In this document: positions 15,757-22,256 of the stretch, piece after piece
Numbering within the stretch: the stretch's first letter is position 1
Layout of the letters: each line of letters begins with the position of its first letter
From: WJMT01 sp964624145
Lineage (GTDB): Bacteria > Acidobacteriota > Aminicenantia > Aminicenantales > Aminicenantaceae
Length of the DNA: 34,666 nt
Direction of reading: 5' to 3'
Assembly (NCBI GenBank): GCA_964624145.1
Contig: CAZUXT010000035.1
Span: 1 to 34,666 of the forward strand
Notes under the pieces: model-generated
What the model was told of the DNA's origin: nothing
What the model saw: the letters and a program-made list of their open reading frames with translations, nothing else
Database searches by the model: none
Program-made: the position numbers and the translations under genes

Positions 15757-17292
15757 ATGATGAATTCCAAGATCTGCGCCTTAATCGCCACTATCCTTGT
15801 ATTTCTTACGGCCCATCTTCATCCTTGCACAATTATCATGGTGGGAGGGAAAAAACTCGCTTTAGTGGGAAACAATGAGGATCACAATGATCCGTTCGCT
15901 AAAATCTGGATTATCCCTGCTTCCAAAAATGAATTCGGCCGGATTTGCTTCGGTTTTGAACGCCCGGCCGAGGGAGGGATGAATGACCAGGGCCTTTTTA
16001 TAGACGGCAACGCCCTGTCGTTTGAAACCGGATGGATGACAGATCCCAATAAGCCGTCTCTTCCGGATCTGGAAGGAAGAAATATGCTGGATCTGATTCT
16101 TGCCCAATGCGCGACTGTCGATGATGTCCTGGACTTCTTCCAGAAATATAATATCCCTTATCTCCGTCGGGCCAAGTTTCCCGTCGCCGACCGCTCGGGG
16201 GCCTCGGCCGTGATTGAATGGGGAAAAGATGGTCTTCGATCTAACCGAAAATCAGGCGGATATCAGATATCGACGAACTTCGTGATCTCCGATTTCGAAA
16301 AAGGCTCTTATCCTTGCAATCGCTATCGATTGGCAGAGGCCTTATTGGGCCAAGCGAAGCAAATCGATCTTCCTCTGATTCGGCATATCTTATCGGTAAC
16401 TCGTTATGAAGGGGCGAGAGAAACGAAGCGAGCCACGACCGTTTATTCCAACATATGTGATTTGAGGACTGGTCTAGTCTACATATACAATTATCATGAT
16501 TTTGAAAATCCAGTTATTTTCAATCTTCAAGAAGAGCTGAAAAAAGGAGCCATGATTTATGATCTCCCTTTGATCTTTAAATCAACCAATGCCCATTGGA
16601 ATTTTCTCATGCGTCACGTGGAAGATAGCCTAAAAGCGCTAGTCAAGGAAAAAGATACCGGCCTGATTGCCGAAAAATATCACGAAACCATAAGAATATT
16701 CCAGCGGCTCACACCGGAAGAGTTGAAAATAGAGGAGCCCGTGATCAATGCTCTGGGAATTTTAGGCCTGAGAGAAAAAAATGAAGCCGCGGCCCTTGCT
16801 TTCTTTCTCATCCAAGCGGAAAAATACCCGTCGTCATCGATCGCCCAGGAGTGCGTGGGCAAGGCTTACATTTATGCAAATAATCGGAAGCGGGCCCTGG
16901 AGCACTTGAACCGGGCTGTAAACCTGAATCCAAAAAATCAAAATGCCCAGTTAATCTTGTCTCGATTGCTAATCCCCGAGGATGTTGATTTCGAAAGCCA
17001 TGACGATGTTTCTCCCTATATTCAGATTCCCGGTTCCTATTTCTTTAAAGAATTAAATGTTATAAATTTCTATCGATGCGGCGGAACGCTCTGGATGAGA
17101 GCCTCCAATAATATTCAAACGCCCACACGGATTCATCCTCTCAAGCAGGGTTCTTTAACCTTTCAGTACAATTCGGAGGAGGACGCGGGCAGGCTCGAGG
17201 TTCAGTTCATTCGCGATGAACAAGGTCGGATCAAGAATTGCCGAATCAAATTGGAAAAGAACAAGATCGACGCCCTCGGCGTCAAAATCTAA
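15757..17292 (+). CDS. Exported Ntn-hydrolase (AAT/choloylglycine-hydrolase-like) with TPR domain
   Basis: A 511-residue protein (start at 15757 or the adjacent ATG 15760, after TAGGAGG). A signal sequence ICALIATILVFLTAHLHP is followed by Cys24 in PCTIIMVGGKKLALVGNNED. This is the layout of the acyl-CoA:6-aminopenicillanate acyltransferase and choloylglycine hydrolase clan, where the N-terminal Cys is the nucleophile after cleavage. FVISDFEKGSYPCNRY and TTVYSNICDL fit later strands of that fold. Residues about 300-425 are helical with TPR-like units (ALAFFLIQAEKYPSS; GKAYIYANNRKRALEHLNRA). A short beta-rich C-terminal domain ends the chain. It likely cleaves an amide bond outside the cytoplasm; substrate unknown. 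The fusion to TPR repeats is not common in the simple enzymes of the family. Confidence 0.75.
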   Translation: MMNSKICALIATILVFLTAHLHPCTIIMVGGKKLALVGNNEDHNDPFAKIWIIPASKNEFGRICFGFERPAEGGMNDQGLFIDGNALSFETGWMTDPNKPSLPDLEGRNMLDLILAQCATVDDVLDFFQKYNIPYLRRAKFPVADRSGASAVIEWGKDGLRSNRKSGGYQISTNFVISDFEKGSYPCNRYRLAEALLGQAKQIDLPLIRHILSVTRYEGARETKRATTVYSNICDLRTGLVYIYNYHDFENPVIFNLQEELKKGAMIYDLPLIFKSTNAHWNFLMRHVEDSLKALVKEKDTGLIAEKYHETIRIFQRLTPEELKIEEPVINALGILGLREKNEAAALAFFLIQAEKYPSSSIAQECVGKAYIYANNRKRALEHLNRAVNLNPKNQNAQLILSRLLIPEDVDFESHDDVSPYIQIPGSYFFKELNVINFYRCGGTLWMRASNNIQTPTRIHPLKQGSLTFQYNSEEDAGRLEVQFIRDEQGRIKNCRIKLEKNKIDALGVKI

Positions 17293-17593
17293 TGCCCCTT
17301 AGGATTAAAGGATTTATAAAATCAGAGAATCTCGATTTCCTCATTCGGCATTTCAATTTTTTTATTATCAATAGCTTAGAGAGATTCATGTCATTAAGCT
17401 CAGCAATCCCTAGGTCAGCATTTTTCTAAAAGCCGAGGAATTTATTGCATCTGAACTATACCTTTGAGCTAGATTGATACAGGGAATATTTATTTTTGTT
17501 CAGATGTGTACGCTAAATGTTCGAGAATGGACATATGGAGTTGAATGAGTGTTGGACAACCTCAAGGGATCAGATTCATAAAAGGGAAAAGAG
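17293..17593. other. Gap with no recognisable gene
   Basis: About 300 AT-rich bases after the Ntn-hydrolase. Frames are short and broken, and I recognised no protein motif, RNA gene or terminator. Given the density of remnants around it, it is probably decayed coding sequence beyond recognition. Confidence 0.4.
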
Positions 17594-17614
17594 ATGAAAA
17601 ACTTACTTTCGTAG
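17594..17614 (+). pseudogene. Six-codon signal-peptide stub
   Basis: A GGGAAAAGAG ribosome-site-like run precedes ATG 17594, which reads MKNLLS and TAG. It looks like a cut-off PD40-type signal peptide, but is too short to be sure. A serine-hydrolase fragment begins a few bases later. Confidence 0.3.
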
Positions 17615-17623
17615 GATATCTAA

Positions 17624-17799
17624 TTGTGCGGTGATCTTCTGTTCGAACCCGGGAGCCGATACCGGTATTCCAACAGCGGCTTTTATTTACTGAAGGAAAT
17701 CATCGAGAGGGTGACGGGGAAAACGCTTGAAGAAAACCTGCACGAGCGCATCCTATCACCTCTTGGACTTGAGGATTCGGGGCTCATCCAGAAGAGGAG
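17624..17799 (+). pseudogene. Middle fragment of a beta-lactamase-family serine hydrolase
   Basis: The frame reads LLFEPGSRYRYSNSGFYLLK then ERVTGKTLEENLHERILSPL and GLEDSG. This is the segment around the YxN motif (YSN, Tyr and Asn both present) and the following helix in PF00144 enzymes. Both the SxxK part and the HxG part are missing. Around 17800 the sequence switches to a PD40 last blade in another frame. The alternative, a live short peptide, is very unlikely. Confidence 0.6.
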
Positions 17800-17904
17800 A
17801 ATAAATCCCCGGATGGCAAGTATTTGTTTTATTGCTACAAATGGGATATCTACTGGGTGGATTCAAAAATCATAAAAGAATTAAAAGCGGAAGAACTGAA
17901 ATAA
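17800..17904 (+). pseudogene. PD40 last blade and tail joined to the hydrolase fragment
   Basis: The frame reads NKSPDGKYLFYCYKWDIYWV then DSKIIKELKAEELK and TAA. It is a clean PD40 C-terminus, well preserved, but without any upstream blades. The stop is followed by AAAGGAG and the ATG of the metallo-hydrolase, in the same layout as at 12058-12071. Confidence 0.6.
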
Positions 17905-17916
17905 AGGAGATTCAAA

Positions 17917-18807
17917 ATGAAAAAACACATATGTATCATCAGTGTATTGCTGTTTTCTGCAATGCTAGCTCCTCGTATAGTCGCACAGCAGGTTGGTTCC
18001 CCAGCTAATATTGACTTCCACGACGGCTCGGGCACTATGAAGGGTGGGCCTGAGATTTGGCCGTCAGCCGCCCCAGGAGCTTTTACAGTTGGTTACACCG
18101 TAGTGCATAAGTATGATCATACCCGGACCTTCAAACCCAAAAAGGCGGCGCTAAAGATCAAGTGGCTCGGTCATTCCTCTTTCCAGATAACCACAAGCGG
18201 CGGTACGATCATTGTCACTGATCCGATCGAATTCAAGGGATACCATATGCCGCCCAATCTCTCAGCAGATATAGTGACAGTATCCCATGAACATCCGGAT
18301 CATAATTGTGTGGATGCAGTCTCAGGCACTCCAGTCGTTTTTCGCGGCACCGACAAGCGGCTGAGCACGGTCAATGAAATTGACACGACCGTCAAAGATG
18401 TCAGGCTCTATACCGTACCGTCGTTTCATGATCCGGGACACCACGGCGTGAATGCGATTTTTGTGTTTGAGTGCGACGGCATTCGGATTGCTCACTTGGG
18501 TGATATCGGCACGGTGTTGACCGACGATCAGATCACAGCCATCGGGGGGATCGATATACTCATGATTCCCGTGGGTGGGCAGTTCACGATAGCCGCTGCG
18601 GAGGCAGACACTATTGTAAACCAGCTGGGCGTGAGGAGGATTGTTCTTCCGATGCACTACAAGACTGAGGCTTTCGACGACCTCCCTTACTCTGTAGAAC
18701 CCTTCCTGGCGGGGAAAGAAAACATCCGGCGGGTGGACGGAAGCGAATTCACGGTTGAAATAGGAGCGGCAAATGGAGTCAGAGAGTATATTGTCCTTAG
18801 ATATTGA
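17917..18807 (+). CDS. Exported UlaG-like metallo-beta-lactamase-fold hydrolase
   Basis: A 296-residue enzyme. The signal peptide MKKHICIISVLLFSAMLAPR ends near VAQQ. The fold is metallo-beta-lactamase of the UlaG-like branch (PF13483): WLGHSSFQITTSGGTIIVTD opens the domain, and metal ligands are HEHPDHN (His124, His126, Asp128, His129), LGDIG with Asp196, and PMHYKT with His247. Relatives hydrolyse lactones or phosphoesters, or have unknown substrates. AAAGGAG is 8 bases before the ATG. The first 12 residues, and 32 of the first 33 bases, match the PD40 gene at 12071, so the export signal seems to have been borrowed by recombination. It is the last + strand gene before the kinase array, convergent with kinase copy 1. 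Confidence 0.85.
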   Translation: MKKHICIISVLLFSAMLAPRIVAQQVGSPANIDFHDGSGTMKGGPEIWPSAAPGAFTVGYTVVHKYDHTRTFKPKKAALKIKWLGHSSFQITTSGGTIIVTDPIEFKGYHMPPNLSADIVTVSHEHPDHNCVDAVSGTPVVFRGTDKRLSTVNEIDTTVKDVRLYTVPSFHDPGHHGVNAIFVFECDGIRIAHLGDIGTVLTDDQITAIGGIDILMIPVGGQFTIAAAEADTIVNQLGVRRIVLPMHYKTEAFDDLPYSVEPFLAGKENIRRVDGSEFTVEIGAANGVREYIVLRY

Positions 18808-18904
18808 TTGATTATAGGAAAAAGGACAAGTCAACAAGCAACCAACAAGAGAGAGGGAGGGGATAGTGAGCTCGCAAAATCCTTTCTTTTCTCAGATCGG
18901 TTGA

Positions 18905-21382
18905 CTATTTCCCCACAGGCAGGTTCATTCGCCGGAGCAGGTCCTGATAGCGCGGATCGTCGTCCAGGAGATCAAAAATAGGCGAACCAACGTAAGGCAT
19001 CATGGGATCTCTCATCTCATGAGCTTTTTCCAGCCATTCCATGGCCTTATCTTTATCCTCGGCAAAAACATAGGTCTCGGCAATGAAATAAGGAGAAATA
19101 TAGGTCTGCTTCGATAACTCCGCCAAGGTCTCCGCCGTGGAGGTCATCGCCCCCCGGTAACCGCCTTCATCATATCCCCGGGCCATGACGTCCGCGATCT
19201 CAGCCATGCCCATTACCGTAAAAGCCGCCTTGGCTGATTCCAGAGATTCCTCATGCATTCCCTTCAAATAGTAGTCAGCCCAGAGCGAAGCAAGCGCTAC
19301 GAAATCATTGGGGGACGTTTGAAGAGCTGTTTGATATATTTCTGTGACATCATCATATCGTCGCAGATATTCGTAGGGGGTTGCGGAAATAGACAAGATC
19401 ACGGAATTGACAGGATCCAATTGTTGGGCTCGCTCCGCCATGGCCAGCGCTTCATCCAGGCGATCCATATAACACAGCAGGTTCGAATAGTAGGCGAGCG
19501 CTTCCGCAAAGTTGGGCTTGAGCTCCAGGGCCCGCTTGAACGCCTGCTCTCCCGCCTCCCAGTCCCAGTCGCTCCATGTTTTGATGCCGGCCCACTTATA
19601 GTGGACCTCAGGCAATGTGTCATCCAGTTCCAGGGCTTTCTGTGCCGCGGCCTTGTTTTTCGGTGTCGCCTCGCTGGGAATGACCAATCCGAATTGTTCG
19701 CGGCAGCCCCAGACAAAGGAAATTCCCACATAGGCCAGAGCGTAATCAGGATCCGCCTCCAGAGCCTGTTCAAAGTAGTGCAGCGCAGCATCGATTTCCT
19801 GGGGAGTAAACCTGTAAAGGTGAGACATGCCCTTGAGATAGGCCTCATAGGCCTGGGGATTGACCTGGCGAGCACTCGCAAGGCGCGACTCTTCGTTCGG
19901 TGTCAGTGTGATCTGGACTTCATTCACAATGGCCCGGGCCACTTCATTGTACATGGCTAATATTTCGGTCATGGGCTTCTCATACATCTGTCCCCAAAGG
20001 TTATGCTCCTCAGGGAGGGCATCGATCAGCTGAACACGTATGCGCACGGTGTTGCTGGCCTGCTGTACTGAACCCACAACGACAGCATCCACATGCAATT
20101 CCCGGGCGATTTCCGGCAGGAGCTTGTCCGAATCTCTGTACCGCATCACAGACTGTCGCGAAATCACACGAAGCGCGCTGATCTGACTCAGCTGCCCGAT
20201 CAGCTCATCGGTCACGCCGTCCACAAAATACTGCTGCTCCGCATTGCCTGTGAGGTTTTGAAGCGGAAGGACCGCAATGGCCTCGATGGCTTCAGCCGGA
20301 CCGGTGAAAATGAGCAGTACCATCATGACTGAGGCTATAACCAAAGCTGCGGCTCCTCCATAAAGAATGGCTTTTTTCCTCTTGCGCAGCTTTTCCTTTT
20401 TTATCCTGGTTCTGATCTCGTCCGGGACAATCCCTGCGGATATGGATTTAAGATCGTCTATGAGTTCGTCTATTTTTTGATATCTTTTGTCCGGATCTTT
20501 CTCGAGCGCTTTATACACCACCTGCTCGATAGATAGGGGAATGTCCGCTTTAATGCTTGTGATTGGTTTGGGTTTTTCCTTGAGGATGGAATACACCACA
20601 GCCTGCTCGTGTTCTCCTTTAAAGGGAAGCTCTCCTGTGAGCATCTCATAGAGAACGATACCGAATGACCAGATGTCGGTGCGCTGATCGATTTTTTCTC
20701 CCTGGGTTTGCTCAGGGGACATGTAGGCCACAGTTCCCATGGTCGAGCCTTCTTTGGTTAAAAGCGTCCTGTCAGCTGTTCGGGCCAGCCCGAAATCCAT
20801 GATCTTTGCCTGACCGTTGTCGGTCACCATAATGTTGCCGCTTTTAATATCCCGGTGCACGATGCCTTTTTTATGGGCTTCCTGAAGCCCTCCGGCCACT
20901 TGTTCTGCTATCCTAAGGGCTTCCTCAAGATCGAGCGGTCCTGATTCGAGCTTATCTTTCAAGCTCTGGCCTTCGATGTAGGCCATGGAAATAAAAGGTT
21001 TCTCTTCCACTTCGTCGAATTCATGGACGGTGCAGATATTGGGGTGATCCAGAGCCGCAGCAGCCTGGGCCTCGCGCATGAATCTTGTTTTGACTTCTGG
21101 AATATGTGTCAGTTCCGGCGGCAGAAACTTAAGCGCCACCATCCTTTCGAGCTTGGTATCTTCGGCTTTATAGACCACACCCATACCGCCTCTTCCCAGT
21201 TCTTCGATGATTCTGTATCTTCCTGAGAGAATGGTCCCTTTTTGCAGGGTTTCAGAAGAAGAAACAAAGGTTTTGGTTTTAGAAAATCCTTCGTCTTTTT
21301 TTAGCTTAGCACCGCATTTGCTGCAAAAATCACTATTATCAGGATTTTCATGCCGGCACTTCGGGCATTTGATGGTCATCAT
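18905..21382 (-). CDS. Kinase array copy 1: zinc-ribbon Ser/Thr kinase with TolB-like and TPR domains
   Basis: An 825-residue receptor-type kinase. Order: zinc ribbon (Cys6, Cys9, Cys20, Cys23), linker, PknB-type kinase from about 56 to 325 with GRGGMG loop, Lys85, HRDIKSGN with Asp178, DFG at 196-198 and MSPEQ. A basic juxtamembrane stretch, one membrane helix (about 340-362) and an exported half follow: a TolB-N-like domain (COG5616 type; IAVLPLQNLTG, FVDGVTDELIGQL) to about 495, then TPR repeats to the end. The catalytic set is intact, so it should phosphorylate Ser/Thr in response to something bound outside. It starts at ATG 21382 after AGGGG; a second ATG follows at once. A sigma-70-type promoter lies just upstream. 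Convergent with the metallo-hydrolase. Confidence 0.9.
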   Translation of the reverse strand: MMTIKCPKCRHENPDNSDFCSKCGAKLKKDEGFSKTKTFVSSSETLQKGTILSGRYRIIEELGRGGMGVVYKAEDTKLERMVALKFLPPELTHIPEVKTRFMREAQAAAALDHPNICTVHEFDEVEEKPFISMAYIEGQSLKDKLESGPLDLEEALRIAEQVAGGLQEAHKKGIVHRDIKSGNIMVTDNGQAKIMDFGLARTADRTLLTKEGSTMGTVAYMSPEQTQGEKIDQRTDIWSFGIVLYEMLTGELPFKGEHEQAVVYSILKEKPKPITSIKADIPLSIEQVVYKALEKDPDKRYQKIDELIDDLKSISAGIVPDEIRTRIKKEKLRKRKKAILYGGAAALVIASVMMVLLIFTGPAEAIEAIAVLPLQNLTGNAEQQYFVDGVTDELIGQLSQISALRVISRQSVMRYRDSDKLLPEIARELHVDAVVVGSVQQASNTVRIRVQLIDALPEEHNLWGQMYEKPMTEILAMYNEVARAIVNEVQITLTPNEESRLASARQVNPQAYEAYLKGMSHLYRFTPQEIDAALHYFEQALEADPDYALAYVGISFVWGCREQFGLVIPSEATPKNKAAAQKALELDDTLPEVHYKWAGIKTWSDWDWEAGEQAFKRALELKPNFAEALAYYSNLLCYMDRLDEALAMAERAQQLDPVNSVILSISATPYEYLRRYDDVTEIYQTALQTSPNDFVALASLWADYYLKGMHEESLESAKAAFTVMGMAEIADVMARGYDEGGYRGAMTSTAETLAELSKQTYISPYFIAETYVFAEDKDKAMEWLEKAHEMRDPMMPYVGSPIFDLLDDDPRYQDLLRRMNLPVGK

Positions 21383-21406
21383 TCACCCCTAAATATTTTT
21401 AAAAAA

Positions 21407-21435
21407 AGAATATCAGGGAATAAAAAAGGTGTCAA
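21407..21435 (-). promoter_or_regulatory. Promoter of kinase copy 1
   Basis: On the - strand TTGACA (21430-21435) and TATTCT (21407-21412) are separated by 17 bp. The predicted transcript start leaves a leader of under 25 bases containing AGGGG. Confidence 0.6.
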
Positions 21436-21541
21436 TAAAAAAACAGGCCCGGTTCTTTTTATTTCTCCATCGATAGATTTATCTTGCGCCGCCCGAATTT
21501 ATTCATAAACCTAAAATAGAAAGCCAAAGATCCCCTCTAAC

Positions 21542-21570
21542 TTGAACGGATACGGATGCTGTGATATAAA
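21542..21570 (+). promoter_or_regulatory. Promoter of the nucleotidyltransferase cassette, probably leaderless
   Basis: TTGAAC (21542-21547), 17-bp spacer, TATAAA (21565-21570). The ATG at 21578 is only 7 bp past the -10 box, where the transcript itself should begin, and there is no Shine-Dalgarno between. Confidence 0.6.
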
Positions 21571-21577
21571 GTAAACT

Positions 21578-22087
21578 ATGGAAAAAACTCTCAAAATCAT
21601 CAAGGAACTGAGAGAAAAAAAAGTTTTAAAAGACTTTTCTATCGGGGGAGGGATTGCGGCTTTATACTATATCGAACCTCTCCTGACATATGATTTAGAT
21701 ATTCTTTTTATCCCCAGCAAAGACAGTATCGATGCCCTTGCCCCCATCTATAGACATTTGAAAGAAAAAGGCTTCAAGACCAAGGGGGAGCATGTTCTGA
21801 TCCAAGGGATCCCCGTACAATTCATCCCTGTTTACAATGATCTTGTGAAGGAAGCTGTTCAGCATTCTGAAGAAGTTAAATACGGGAGAATAAAAACGAA
21901 AGTTTTGGGATTAGAGTATCTTATCGCTGTTATGCTTCAGACAAACAGACCCAAAGACAGGGAAAGATTGATAAAAGTCTTTGAAGAAGCGAAAATCGAC
22001 CTAAAACTTTTAAATAAGATTCTTAAGAAGTATGGACTTTATGATAAATATGTCCTTTTTAAGGAAGTTTACTTTGATACAAAATAA
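21578..22087 (+). CDS. AbiEii-like nucleotidyltransferase
   Basis: A 169-residue protein of the nucleotidyltransferase superfamily. SIGGGIAALYY near residues 22-32 and YDLDILF near 43-49 are the G-G and D-x-D motifs of the metal- and NTP-binding centre. The spacing fits small AbiEii/MNT-type proteins. Relatives act as toxins or modifiers in toxin-antitoxin and abortive-infection modules, transferring nucleotides to tRNA or protein; what this one modifies is unknown. It is followed, overlapping by 14 bases, by a small helical protein that is often its neighbour. It lies on the + strand between kinase copies 1 and 2. It seems richer in A+T than the kinases, suggesting separate origin. Confidence 0.7.
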   Translation: MEKTLKIIKELREKKVLKDFSIGGGIAALYYIEPLLTYDLDILFIPSKDSIDALAPIYRHLKEKGFKTKGEHVLIQGIPVQFIPVYNDLVKEAVQHSEEVKYGRIKTKVLGLEYLIAVMLQTNRPKDRERLIKVFEEAKIDLKLLNKILKKYGLYDKYVLFKEVYFDTK

Positions 22088-22247
22088 GGCTATAGAGAAG
22101 ATTATCAGGGGAAAAGAACAGAGAAGAAAAGAACTGTCCGAATTATCCTTCAAGGAAAAAATTCATATTCTTGTCGAGCTTCAAAAGATGGCTGAAGGTG
22201 TAAAAAAGCAGGGCAAAACTGCGGACCGAATTGTCTGGCCTATTTGA
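22074..22247 (+). CDS. Small helical partner of the nucleotidyltransferase
   Basis: About 57 residues. AAGGAAG (22061-22067) lies 6 bases before TTG 22074, so I prefer this start over ATG 22032, which would overlap the previous gene by 56 bases. The chain is highly charged and helical (IIRGKEQRRKELSELSFKEK, IHILVELQKMAEGV) and ends with TADRIVWPI. The pattern RREELxxLxFEEKIxxLxxLQ is one I have seen beside AbiEii-type nucleotidyltransferases, so it may be the antitoxin or a module subunit. This role is inferred from position only. Its stop is 9 bases from the stop of the convergent kinase copy 2. Confidence 0.6.
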   Translation: MIQNKAIEKIIRGKEQRRKELSELSFKEKIHILVELQKMAEGVKKQGKTADRIVWPI

Positions 22248-22256
22248 ACTTATTGT

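Noticed and set aside
18808..18904. Terminator between the convergent metallo-hydrolase and kinase copy 1
   Set aside because: I found no stem-loop with a T run in this 97-base gap on either strand.
19253..19960. Long + strand open frames inside kinase genes (for example 19253-19960 and 30715-31638)
   Set aside because: They are mirror frames of the kinase and TPR coding DNA, recur at the same place in paralogues, and show no family motifs or ribosome sites.
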